Positions 34,845-43,033 of a stretch of 64,000 nucleotides of DNA are shown in pieces. The first letter of the stretch is position 1. Every line of letters begins with the position of its first letter. The stretch is from Sporosalibacterium faouarense (GTDB taxonomy: Bacteria > Bacillota > Clostridia > Tissierellales > VENL01): the NCBI RefSeq assembly GCF_016765695.1, contig NZ_JAETGO010000025.1:1-64000 (forward strand), given 5' to 3'. Both the position numbers and the translations under genes were made by a program. The notes beneath the pieces are model-generated. The model had not been told where the DNA came from, searched no databases, and saw nothing but the letters and a program-made list of their open reading frames with translations.

Positions 34845-35489
34845 ATGGAGACATTAACAAATAGAGATATAGTATCTATAATTAGAGGTGTTAATCCAGA
34901 ATTCATAGAATCTATTGCAGAAGTATTAATAGATGAAGGAATAAAATGGATTGAAGTATCTATTAGTGATGAGAAGATAGGACTAGAGTGCATAGATAAA
35001 TTATCAAAAAAGTTTTCTAAAAATGAGATTAAACTAGGAGCCGGTACGGTTACTAATAACGAACAAGTCGATAGAGTATTATCGCTAGGTGCAAGCTATA
35101 TCATAACTCCAGGATGGGATAAGGAGCTTATAAGATATATAAATAGTAAAAATGTACTAGTTATACCTGGTGTATTTTCTCCTTCTGATGTGATGCAAGC
35201 CCAAAGCGAAGGTATTAAGCTATGTAAGCTATTTCCAGCTAATGATTTGAAGTCTAGCTATATTAAAAGTTTAAAGGGACCTTTTCCTAAAATGGATTTT
35301 CTCGCAGTTGGTGGTGTGAAAAGAAGAAATATTGAAGAATACTTAGATTATGGATTTAAAACTGTCGCAATTGGTAGCGATCTTGTTCCTCGTAATGCTA
35401 AGAAAAAGGACTTAGAGAATATAAGAAAAAGTGCTCAGACTTATATGAAGATAATGAGTAAAAGGAATGATTCAATTGAAACAAACTAA
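34845..35489 (+). CDS. KDPG/KHG-type aldolase
   Basis: A 214-residue class I aldolase expected to cleave a 2-keto-3-deoxy sugar acid (phosphate) to pyruvate and an aldehyde. Visible landmarks are the acid/base Glu in KWIEVSI, GAGTVT, and the Schiff-base Lys in CKLFPANDL, followed by AVGGVKRRNIEEYLDYG. I start it at ATG 34845: the upstream GTG (34836) lies inside the Shine-Dalgarno sequence GGCGGTGAT. It overlaps the creatininase-family gene, showing tight coupling. The operon lacks an obvious 2-keto-3-deoxy sugar kinase, consistent with a substrate phosphorylated on entry by the PTS. Confidence 0.92.
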   Translation: METLTNRDIVSIIRGVNPEFIESIAEVLIDEGIKWIEVSISDEKIGLECIDKLSKKFSKNEIKLGAGTVTNNEQVDRVLSLGASYIITPGWDKELIRYINSKNVLVIPGVFSPSDVMQAQSEGIKLCKLFPANDLKSSYIKSLKGPFPKMDFLAVGGVKRRNIEEYLDYGFKTVAIGSDLVPRNAKKKDLENIRKSAQTYMKIMSKRNDSIETN

Positions 35490-36210
35490 TGAAATACTAT
35501 ATATGACAAGAGATGATGTACAAGAACGAATTACTGAATTTCCTGTTGCAATATTGCCATTGGGAGCAACGGAGCAACATGGGCATCATATGCCATTAGG
35601 GGTAGATACTATACTGGCACATGAGCTAAGTAAAAAGGTAGCAGATAAAACTGGAGCATTGGTATTACCGCCTATGCCATTTGGATATTCATGGGTATGG
35701 AGAGATATAGCTGGAACTATATCTTTGCAACAACATCATGTAGAAATGATTATTAAAGATGTAGCCCATAGTGTAGAGCGATATGGTATAAAATTATTAG
35801 TCGTAATCAATGGACATGATGCAAATAAGGCTTCAATGAAATATGCAGTAAGAGAATTAGTTGATGAGTCAGACTTAAAGGTTATTTATCTGTTTTATCC
35901 AGAAATGGATGAAGTTCTAGATGAGTTGATGGAGACACCAACATGGCATGGTATGATACATGCTTGTGAATTCGAGACATCACTAATGTTGGCGGTAAAG
36001 CCTGATCTAGTAGACATGGACAAGGCGGTAAAAGAATATCCTACTAAAGATAATCTATATGGAAAGTCAAGCATGTCATTGGGAAATATAAGTAAAAGTG
36101 GTGTTTTTGGAAACTCTACCAAGGCAACAAAAGAAAAAGGACAAAAGCTTTTGAAAATCTTTGTAGACAAAATGGTTGCTAACATTATGCAAGCATACAA
36201 AGAAATATAA
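35467..36210 (+). CDS. Creatininase-family metal hydrolase
   Basis: A 247-residue hydrolase of the creatininase/FAPy-deformylase-type family. Metal ligands are visible in LPLGATEQHGHHMPLGVDT (Glu, His, Asp), VVINGHDANK (His) and HACEFETSLML (Glu). Family members open cyclic amides, and some act on sugar-derived ring compounds, which would suit this operon. Two starts are possible: ATG 35467, very close to AAAGGA, and TTG 35476 at a better distance; both overlap the aldolase gene. Function in the pathway is inference. Confidence 0.88.
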   Translation: MIQLKQTNEILYMTRDDVQERITEFPVAILPLGATEQHGHHMPLGVDTILAHELSKKVADKTGALVLPPMPFGYSWVWRDIAGTISLQQHHVEMIIKDVAHSVERYGIKLLVVINGHDANKASMKYAVRELVDESDLKVIYLFYPEMDEVLDELMETPTWHGMIHACEFETSLMLAVKPDLVDMDKAVKEYPTKDNLYGKSSMSLGNISKSGVFGNSTKATKEKGQKLLKIFVDKMVANIMQAYKEI

Positions 36211-36313
36211 CAAGATATTATGCCTATTACTGTGGTTACAAATAACTCATATAATAGTTAAAATGAAATTTGGGATATAACTGTTAAGAATAGGATAAAA
36301 TAGGAGGCATATT

Positions 36314-36577
36314 ATGGTAAGCTTAAGTATAAGATTAAAAAATAAATCAGGAATGCATGCAAGACCAGCAAGTTTACTTGTTAAAGAAGCAGGAAAATTT
36401 AAATCAGAAATTAAAATAATCAAGGAAGAGAAAGAGTACAATGCAAAGAGTATTATGGGAATATTAAGTATGGGTGCAGCAAAGGGAGATAGTATTACCT
36501 TTCAAGCTAAAGGTACAGATGAAAGCGAGGCAATAGAGGCAATAAAGAATTTAGTTAATAGTAACTTTGGAGAATAA
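36314..36577 (+). CDS. HPr phosphocarrier, operon-associated copy
   Basis: An 87-residue HPr with the EI-dependent phosphorylation site H15 in SGMHARPAS and the regulatory serine S46 in AKSIMGILSM, both intact, so it could serve both transport and HPr-kinase signalling. RBS AGGAGGC before ATG 36314. It is the last gene before the terminator at 36605, and lies 103 bp after the creatininase-family gene without a terminator between. It may be a pathway-specific HPr or the organism's main copy placed here. Confidence 0.95.
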   Translation: MVSLSIRLKNKSGMHARPASLLVKEAGKFKSEIKIIKEEKEYNAKSIMGILSMGAAKGDSITFQAKGTDESEAIEAIKNLVNSNFGE

Positions 36578-36604
36578 AGCTGGTGAATAGTAAGCTATAG
36601 AAGG

Positions 36605-36635
36605 AGCGGCGAATTTTTTCGCCGCTATTTTATTT
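36605..36635 (+). terminator. Terminator of the PTS operon
   Basis: AGCGGCGAA pairs perfectly with TTCGCCGCT around TTTT, then ATTTTATTT. Confidence 0.92.
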
Positions 36636-36705
36636 AAAGCATAGTTTCAGTAGAAAATATATGGTACAATACTCATGATAAATAAATGTAAAGGGGATAT
36701 GTGGA

Positions 36706-37632
36706 TTGAAAAATCAAAATATTATACCAGTTGTTGCAATGATCTTTACAGTAGTTTTATGGGGATTATCTTTCTTAAGTATTGATTTAGTCGTACACAC
36801 AATTTCTCCAATGACTCTAGGGTTTTTAAGATTTTTTATTGCGTCAATATTGCTTACGGTAATAGTTAAAATAAAGGAGCCAAAAAGTAAGATTGATAAA
36901 AAGGATATTCCACTTATGGGATTAGCTGGATTTGTTGGAGTAACATTATATTTTTTCTTTGAAAATAACGGTATTAAGTTACTTAATGCGTCGACTGCAT
37001 CTCTAATAGTTGCATCTATTCCTATCTTTACTTTAATATTTGATACTATAATATATAAAGAGAAAATGACGAAGCTAAAGATATTAGGAGTTTTCTTCTC
37101 TTTTATTGGAGTATATTTCATAGTTGGAGGTAATATAAGACAGTTATTAAGCTCTGATACTGGATTAGGATATATTATGATGTTTGGAGCAGTTCTTTCT
37201 TGGGTAGCCTATACATTAATTACTAAACCATTGTTTGGAAAATACTCTCAACTATTTATTGTATACTATCAAAGTCTATTTGGAACAATTCTATTCATTC
37301 CTTTTATATTTTTTGAAAAGACAAATTGGAGTAATGTAACAGGTAGCATGGTATTAAATGTTTTATATCTTGGTATATTTTGCTCAGCTCTTGCTTATAT
37401 AACTTATGTTTATGGTATGGAATACTTAGGGGTATCTATATCATCAATATACTTAAATGTAATACCATTAGTTACTGTTGTGGCTAGTTTTCTAATATTA
37501 GATGAGAAAATAACTATTAATAAAGCTATAGGAGGAGTATTAATAATAGTTGCAGTCACAGCATCAAACTGGAAAAGACCTGGAAAGAAAAAAAGAAAGA
37601 AGGTTGTTGTTGCTGAAACTAAGGTAGTATAA
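36706..37632 (+). CDS. EamA/DMT-superfamily transporter
   Basis: A 308-residue membrane protein with ten helices in two EamA repeats (about 8-140 and 150-290). Typical segments are WGLSFLSIDLVV, SPMTLGFLRFFIAS, the end of repeat 1 (FSFIGVYFIVGG) and repeat 2 ending in IGGVLIIVAVTASNW. It ends with a strongly basic tail (GKKKRKK). Members export amino acids or other metabolites; substrate unknown. TTG start at 36706 after AAGGGGA. No link to the PTS operon, which is closed by a terminator. Confidence 0.9.
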   Translation: MKNQNIIPVVAMIFTVVLWGLSFLSIDLVVHTISPMTLGFLRFFIASILLTVIVKIKEPKSKIDKKDIPLMGLAGFVGVTLYFFFENNGIKLLNASTASLIVASIPIFTLIFDTIIYKEKMTKLKILGVFFSFIGVYFIVGGNIRQLLSSDTGLGYIMMFGAVLSWVAYTLITKPLFGKYSQLFIVYYQSLFGTILFIPFIFFEKTNWSNVTGSMVLNVLYLGIFCSALAYITYVYGMEYLGVSISSIYLNVIPLVTVVASFLILDEKITINKAIGGVLIIVAVTASNWKRPGKKKRKKVVVAETKVV

Positions 37633-37672
37633 TGCCTCCGTTTTAGAACAAGAAGGATGGTGAGTTATTGTT

Positions 37673-38044
37673 ATGGAATTTAAAAATGGACAAATTTTAC
37701 TTAAAAGTGATTTAACTATTAGAACTATAAGAGATGATGGAGTAGATATAGATATAATAATACCCACTGAAGATAGACCAATCAATTTATTTTTTCATGG
37801 TTGTCCAGAGTATTTTAAATCAAGAATGCAATTTTCAATGGTAAAGAATATTATGTTTAGATTTACTACTTTAGAAAATAATAATATAGTCACAGTCCAT
37901 TTGTTGAGAAACATCGATTTATATTCATCGATTGTAAATTTTGAAATAGATTATGAAAAGCACAGTTTTGAAATTATAGATAAAATATATTATGTAAAAC
38001 TTTATATAAAAGAAAAGGATTTTCGGAAAAAGAGAAGAAAATAA
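37673..38044 (+). CDS. Hypothetical protein
   Basis: A 123-residue soluble protein I do not recognise. It alternates predicted beta strands (GQILLKSDLTIRTI, DIDIIIPTEDRPINLFF, VTVHLLRNID, KIYYVKLYIKEKD) and ends in a basic KKRRK. ATG 37673 follows GGATGG weakly. It sits 40 bp after the transporter and 46 bp before the M17-domain gene, all on the plus strand without a clear terminator, so the three may be co-transcribed. No catalytic pattern visible. Confidence 0.7.
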   Translation: MEFKNGQILLKSDLTIRTIRDDGVDIDIIIPTEDRPINLFFHGCPEYFKSRMQFSMVKNIMFRFTTLENNNIVTVHLLRNIDLYSSIVNFEIDYEKHSFEIIDKIYYVKLYIKEKDFRKKRRK

Positions 38045-38090
38045 TAAATTAGATACTAGGAATAAGTCACAAATAACAAGGGGGGATACT

Positions 38091-38654
38091 GTGATAATAG
38101 AAGTGGTATCTAATAAATGTTATCGAAACACCTCGGATTTAAAATTAATTGCTTTTTTCGAAGATGAGGATATTATTAAAAAGTATAATGGGTTAGATAA
38201 AGATATAAAGGGAGTAATTGAACACATAATTAAAGTTAATAAATTTACTGGAAAATATAAAGAAATTTATGGCTTCGTATTACCTAGACAAAAAAAACCA
38301 AATAAAATATTAATAGCTGGTCGAGGAAAATTATCGGAATTAACAATTGAGAGGATTGGAGAGATATTTCCCGTAATATTTGAAAAGGCTATAGAATTAA
38401 ATGCTAAATCTATGGAAATACCTTTGTTAGGGGGGCCTCGTCAAGGAAGTTTAGGAATTAAAGAAGTAACTAGGATAGTGAGTGAATCCGCATTGATAAT
38501 AGAATATGGTTCTAATAAAAACAAAGGAGAAAAGGGAAAAAACACTCCAGATAGGATAAACATAATATGTGATGATGATGCAGTTAGAGTCGCTGTAGAA
38601 GGATTAAATGAAGCTATGAATCTAGAAAATCTAGCCATATTGGATAGAGATTAA
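38091..38654 (+). CDS. Stand-alone peptidase M17 N-terminal domain protein
   Basis: A 187-residue protein resembling only the N-terminal macro-like domain of leucyl aminopeptidases (M17): NKILIAGRGKLSELTIERIGEIF, AKSMEIPLLGG and VTRIVSESALIIEYG correspond to its strand-helix pattern. The catalytic metal-binding domain that normally follows is absent: the stop codon at 38654 is followed by a terminator, with no further M17 frame on this strand. It may be a regulatory or ligand-binding relic. GTG start at 38091 after GGGGGGA. Confidence 0.75.
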   Translation: MIIEVVSNKCYRNTSDLKLIAFFEDEDIIKKYNGLDKDIKGVIEHIIKVNKFTGKYKEIYGFVLPRQKKPNKILIAGRGKLSELTIERIGEIFPVIFEKAIELNAKSMEIPLLGGPRQGSLGIKEVTRIVSESALIIEYGSNKNKGEKGKNTPDRINIICDDDAVRVAVEGLNEAMNLENLAILDRD

Positions 38655-38750
38655 GGATTTGAGTAAATTCTGTTAATGTATTATACCCTAAAAGAATATG
38701 TTTTTAGGTTTTAAATTTAACCATCAGGCTAGATAAAGAAATTTATCTTT

Positions 38751-38805
38751 CAAACTAAAAGGAATAAATGCCATAAAACTGCATTTATTCCTTTTAGTTT
38801 TTTAA
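38751..38805. terminator. Bidirectional terminator between convergent genes
   Basis: AACTAAAAGGAATAAATGC pairs perfectly (19 bp) with its complement at 38781-38799; A-run and T-run on the two sides. Serves the M17-domain gene and the minus-strand gene at 38835. A weaker hairpin (ACCTAAAA type) lies at about 38685-38709. Confidence 0.92.
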
Positions 38806-38834
38806 ATTTAAAAGTTTTTACAATATGGTATGTA

Positions 38835-39194
38835 TTAACTATCTAAGAATTCTTCAGCCTTTTCTATAGAGGCGAAGTATTCTTCTGGGGAATCCCCTAC
38901 ATCTTTAAAATTCCTCTTAGATTGCATTTTCACTATAGCACTTGTTGCTACTAATGCAGATTTTCTAAGCCCTTTTTTGACTGCATAATCTTTTCCTTCA
39001 GCTAAAACTTTAGCTACTTCTTGTGTAGCTGGCTTAAACTCACTGATGTCAAAAAGTGCAGTGAAATTTGATTTTGCTTGGTCGATGACTTTTTTTAACT
39101 CGTCATTGTACTTACTTACTTCATCAACCTTCATAAACCCCGATACTACCCCTTTAATTCTGTTTTTACTTCTGTCATAAGTTACATTATACAT
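38835..39194 (-). CDS. STAS/SpoIIAA-like domain protein
   Basis: A 119-residue soluble protein whose strand-helix pattern (NRIKGVVSGFMKVDEVSKYNDEL; NFTALFDISEFKPATQEV; SALVATSAIVKMQSKR) looks like the small SpoIIAA-like/SEC14-like STAS proteins. Role unknown; related proteins bind lipids or act in anti-sigma switches. RBS AGGGAGG before ATG 39194. It lies about 110 bp after iorB on the same strand; no terminator was noticed between, so read-through from iorAB is possible. Confidence 0.6.
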   Translation of the reverse strand: MYNVTYDRSKNRIKGVVSGFMKVDEVSKYNDELKKVIDQAKSNFTALFDISEFKPATQEVAKVLAEGKDYAVKKGLRKSALVATSAIVKMQSKRNFKDVGDSPEEYFASIEKAEEFLDS

Positions 39195-39305
39195 TTAAAT
39201 CCCTCCTTAAAAATTAAGTAATATAATGAAAAATATTTAAGATATCCCATAATTAATCATATCATAAAAATTAAAGAAAATTAAGAAAAAAATAGAAAAA
39301 TGTCA

Positions 39306-39887
39306 TTATTTGTCGCTAAAATTTTCTTTAAGACCCTCATTAAAAGCTTTAAGGTTAATATCTATATGACGTCTTGGCAGAATGGTTTTCATTGCGTTTT
39401 CGATATCTTTAGAGGTAAAAGGTAATAAGTTTAGGGATGAGCATGCACCAACTAAAACAGTATTCAATACCCTTACATTGCCTAAATTTTTAGCAATCTC
39501 TGTTCCATTTAATGTGATCAGATGATTAGTATTGTTTTTTATGTATTCTCTAACTTTTTTTTCATTGACCCTTGCATTCTTAGTTGTGTAGGGTCTTATG
39601 AAAAAATCATTGGTAACAACTGTACCAGTCTTTTTTACTCTATCAAGATATCTAGCGGTTTCAATCATTTCAAAACCTATAAGTAAATCTACACTTTTTT
39701 CTGGTATCATAGGACTGATAACTTCATCTCCAATTCTAATTTCACTTGTAACAGATCCACCTCTTTGGGCCATTCCGAAGACTTCAGCAGTTTTTACTTT
39801 TAAATTACTCTTCAATGCACATTGAGTTAATAATTTAGATGTAAATATTGCACCTTGTCCTCCTACACCTACAACAATAATATTCAT
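39306..39887 (-). CDS. iorB: Indolepyruvate oxidoreductase subunit beta
   Basis: The small subunit (193 residues) of the ferredoxin-dependent enzyme that oxidatively decarboxylates arylpyruvates to arylacetyl-CoA. It shows the gamma-type 2-oxoacid oxidoreductase fold: VVGVGGQGAIFTSKLL at the start, EVFGMAQRGGSVTSEIRIG and EIAKNLGNVRVLNTVLVGA. The frame extends upstream, but ATG 39887 sits right after AGGGGGAGT and shares its A with the iorA stop (TAATG), so the two are translationally coupled. Confidence 0.93.
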   Translation of the reverse strand: MNIIVVGVGGQGAIFTSKLLTQCALKSNLKVKTAEVFGMAQRGGSVTSEIRIGDEVISPMIPEKSVDLLIGFEMIETARYLDRVKKTGTVVTNDFFIRPYTTKNARVNEKKVREYIKNNTNHLITLNGTEIAKNLGNVRVLNTVLVGACSSLNLLPFTSKDIENAMKTILPRRHIDINLKAFNEGLKENFSDK

Positions 39888-41728
39888 TAATACTCCCCCT
39901 CCCTTATTGCACCGAATTTGCAAGTAAATTTACATATTCCACATCCAGTACACATCGTTTTATCTATATGAGGGAGTCCATCATTATATAAAGCAGGACA
40001 ACCTAGGTCATCTATACACTTATTACAGTTTTTACATAGTTCATTATCTATAGTATAGTATGACTTTGTATTGAGTTTACTCACACATGGACTTCTAAAA
40101 ATAACTAGAGAAGTACCTTTATAATTCACAGCTTCTTGTACCTTCTTGATACTATCTTCTATGTCATATGGGTTACCATATGATATATGTTCAACTCCAC
40201 ATGCACTAGCAATCTTTCCAATATCCAACATTTTTTTCTTCTGCCCTTTAATAGTTGCTTCAATACCAGGATGATATTGATTTCCTGTCATAGCTGTAGT
40301 TTTATTGTCTAGTACAATTATAGTCATATCTACGTCATTATATGTAGCATTGATTATGCCAGGGATACCAGTGTGGAAATAAGTTGAATCTCCAATAAAG
40401 GAAATATTTTTGGTATCTGGATTAATATGATGCAAACCTTGGGCCATTGTAATACCAGCTCCCATACATAAACATGTATCAATAACCTCAAGAGGCTTGG
40501 CATTACCTAAGGTGTAGCAACCTATATCGCCACTATATACAACGTCTAATTTCTTTGTTGCTTCCTTTACAGCATAGAAGGAAGCTCTATGGGGGCAACC
40601 TGCACATAAGGTAGGCTGTCTATGGGGTAAATCAATAGTATCTATTTCATTTATATCACTATCACGATATTTCATACTATTTTCAGAAGTAGCACTAACT
40701 TCTTTTAATGAAATATCATTAAGATTGCAAAAATAATCTTCTAAGACAGACTTCACATAATTTATTTTAAGTTCTCCGGCGTAATGTATATGGTTGCTTT
40801 TCTTACCTAAGATATCAACTTTTTTATTTTTAAAAGATAATTCGATAAGGGCTTCCTCGATAACTGGGTCTAATTCTTCTAGCACCAAAACCCTATCTAC
40901 TTGTTCTAAAAATTTTTTCCCAAGCTCATCTGGGAATGGATAAGGGTTACCAACTTTTAGAATACAAATATCATCTAAATAATCCTTAGTTAATTCATCA
41001 ACATATGTTGCAGTTATTCCTCCCGTAGCAATACCTAATTTACCATTACCTTTAATATAATTAAATTCATTATCTGAATGAATTTTGCTAATTTCTTTTT
41101 GCTGTTCCTCAAGCTTAATATGATTTTGATAAGACAGCTTAGGAAAAATTACCCACTTAGAGCTTTTATAAAAGCCCTTTGGTTTATAAGGGGTAATTTC
41201 ATTAGTAATTTCAACTATGCCACTTCCATGACAAACTCGAGTTGTTGGTCTAATTATAACTGGAAGTTTCGTAGTTTCTGATAATAAAAATGCAGCTTTA
41301 GTCATAGAATATGCTTCTTGGGGAGAACTAGGATCAAAAATAGGAACATTTGAGTATTTTGCGAACATTCTGGTATCCTGTTCTGTTTGAGAAGCGTGTG
41401 GTCCTGGGTCATCGGCTATGGCAATTACTAAGGCTCCTTGTACTCCTAAATATGTTAGACCCATGAATGGGTCTGCTGCAACATTAAGACCAACTTGCTT
41501 CATAGTTGTTAAAACCCTCGCTCCTGCGATGGCCGCTCCTCCTCCAACTTCTAAAGCAACTTTTTCATTTACAGACCATTCAACATAAGTATCATCGGCA
41601 GAATTTTCAAATACAGTTTCTAAAATTTCAGTTGATGGAGTTCCAGGGTAACCAGTAGCTAGATTTAGACCACATTCAATGGCTGCTATACCTATAGCTT
41701 GATTACCAGTGAGAATTTTTTTAATCAT
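39887..41728 (-). CDS. iorA: Indolepyruvate oxidoreductase subunit alpha
   Basis: The large subunit (613 residues) with, in order, a pyrimidine-binding domain starting GNQAIGIAAIECGLNLATGYPGTPS, a middle domain, a ThDP-binding domain (LCAGCPHRASFYAV, GDIGCYTLG, GDSTYFHTGIPGI) and two C-terminal [4Fe-4S] ferredoxin motifs (CKNCNKCIDDLGC; CTGCGICKFTCKFG). It converts indolepyruvate, phenylpyruvate or hydroxyphenylpyruvate plus CoA to the arylacetyl-CoA, reducing ferredoxin. The gene follows the KAS III-like gene by 46 bp and overlaps iorB, so the three form an operon. Confidence 0.95.
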   Translation of the reverse strand: MIKKILTGNQAIGIAAIECGLNLATGYPGTPSTEILETVFENSADDTYVEWSVNEKVALEVGGGAAIAGARVLTTMKQVGLNVAADPFMGLTYLGVQGALVIAIADDPGPHASQTEQDTRMFAKYSNVPIFDPSSPQEAYSMTKAAFLLSETTKLPVIIRPTTRVCHGSGIVEITNEITPYKPKGFYKSSKWVIFPKLSYQNHIKLEEQQKEISKIHSDNEFNYIKGNGKLGIATGGITATYVDELTKDYLDDICILKVGNPYPFPDELGKKFLEQVDRVLVLEELDPVIEEALIELSFKNKKVDILGKKSNHIHYAGELKINYVKSVLEDYFCNLNDISLKEVSATSENSMKYRDSDINEIDTIDLPHRQPTLCAGCPHRASFYAVKEATKKLDVVYSGDIGCYTLGNAKPLEVIDTCLCMGAGITMAQGLHHINPDTKNISFIGDSTYFHTGIPGIINATYNDVDMTIIVLDNKTTAMTGNQYHPGIEATIKGQKKKMLDIGKIASACGVEHISYGNPYDIEDSIKKVQEAVNYKGTSLVIFRSPCVSKLNTKSYYTIDNELCKNCNKCIDDLGCPALYNDGLPHIDKTMCTGCGICKFTCKFGAIREGEY

Positions 41729-41774
41729 GTTATTTCTCTCCTTTAGTTTTATATCTATACTTTAGCTAATCTAA

Positions 41775-42797
41775 TTATATTGCCCATTTAAAAAGAGCAG
41801 CAGCGTGATTTTCTCCTGCACCTGATGATGCAATTAGTATTGTGTCTCCCTTTTTAATTCTATTATTCTCTAAAGCATGATACATACTAGCAGGTATTGA
41901 AGTAGAGGCTATATTACCATAAATATTAAATGTTTGATAAGATTTATCCTCTGATAGTTCTAATAGATCCCTCCAGGCATCATGAGCCCAATGACAAGGT
42001 TGATGGGATAGGAAAAAGTCTAAATCAGACTTCGAATAATCAGATTTATTTAAGGTTTCAAATAGTACTTCACTCATGTAATCTAAAGATTTTTTTCCCA
42101 TTTCTCTAGCTTTTTTAGTATTTGAAGTCATTAAATTTTGAAGTGGTGATTTTTCAAAATGGGACCTGTATTTTGATGCTAAAGGTAATCTTTCTCTTAC
42201 GGTGAAGGCATCATGATAATAGCCATTAGAAGTACAGTGAGATGTTATGTAGCCATATTCTTCAGGAACTTCTCCAACAACAACAGCACTAGAACCATCG
42301 CCAACATAAGGAGTCAAATAATCATTTTCGTCAATTATTTTTGAATGAAAAATTGATGTAATAACTAATATTTTCTTGAACATTCCACTTTTTATTAAAG
42401 CTGAAGCATTGATAAACATAGTGACAAAACTTGAGCAGCATGTATCTATGTTCCAAGCAGCAGCATTTTTAAGTCCTAGCTCATATTGAACTAAACTAGC
42501 ATTACCAGGAACAGTTTCATTAGGTACCATAGAATGAACTAAAACAAGATCGATTTCCTCCTTACTTATATTTGCATTCTTTAATGCAGCTTCTCCTGCT
42601 TTAATTTCTGCTTCTGAAGGAAGCATATTTTTTGGAAAAACTCGTCTTTCATCTATTCCCAAAAAACAATCCTTTTTAGATTTACTTGGTGGAAGATTTA
42701 AAAATTCCTTATCATTCCAATAATCGTTAGTACGTATTTCTTCAGGCATATAAAGACCTACACCTAAAATACCAGCATTCTTTTTACAATTTGTCAT
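41775..42797 (-). CDS. 3-oxoacyl-ACP synthase III-like enzyme
   Basis: A 340-residue thiolase-fold enzyme of the FabH-like group. Catalytic residues are visible: Cys121 in NIDTCCSSF, His in FLSHQPCHWAHD, Asn in FNIYGNIASTSIP; the C-terminal GAGENHAAALFKW matches the usual glycine-rich end. It is not a housekeeping fabH by context: no fatty-acid genes adjoin, and it is the first gene before iorAB. A priming substrate made by IorAB (an arylacetyl-CoA) is an attractive inference. I start at ATG 42797 (MTNCKKNAG) after TAGGAGG; the upstream in-frame ATG lacks an RBS. Confidence 0.85.
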   Translation of the reverse strand: MTNCKKNAGILGVGLYMPEEIRTNDYWNDKEFLNLPPSKSKKDCFLGIDERRVFPKNMLPSEAEIKAGEAALKNANISKEEIDLVLVHSMVPNETVPGNASLVQYELGLKNAAAWNIDTCCSSFVTMFINASALIKSGMFKKILVITSIFHSKIIDENDYLTPYVGDGSSAVVVGEVPEEYGYITSHCTSNGYYHDAFTVRERLPLASKYRSHFEKSPLQNLMTSNTKKAREMGKKSLDYMSEVLFETLNKSDYSKSDLDFFLSHQPCHWAHDAWRDLLELSEDKSYQTFNIYGNIASTSIPASMYHALENNRIKKGDTILIASSGAGENHAAALFKWAI

Positions 42798-42952
42798 ATA
42801 AATCCCTCCTAAATACTTTATAACTGCATGATTATTTTGTAATAACAAAACATATATTACAAAATATTACAATATACTTGGAATTTCTACAAACAATCAC
42901 AATAATTATTATACTACAAACAAGAAAATTATGGTAATAAAAACGTAAAGTA

Positions 42953-43012
42953 ATACAAAAAAATAGGACTATAAGCCTATTAAAATTTACAAAAATAGGC
43001 TTATAGTCCTAT
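42953..43012 (-). terminator. Terminator after the HisC-type gene
   Basis: AATAGGCTTATAGTCCTAT pairs perfectly (19 bp) with its complement at 42963-42981; on the minus strand a run of seven T follows. Confidence 0.92.
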
Positions 43013-43033
43013 ATAATCCCATATTTCAATTAC

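Noticed and set aside
38091-38654. Frameshifted full-length leucyl aminopeptidase
   Set aside because: No catalytic-domain motifs (such as the metal-binding NTDAEGR type) were seen in any frame downstream before the convergent gene.
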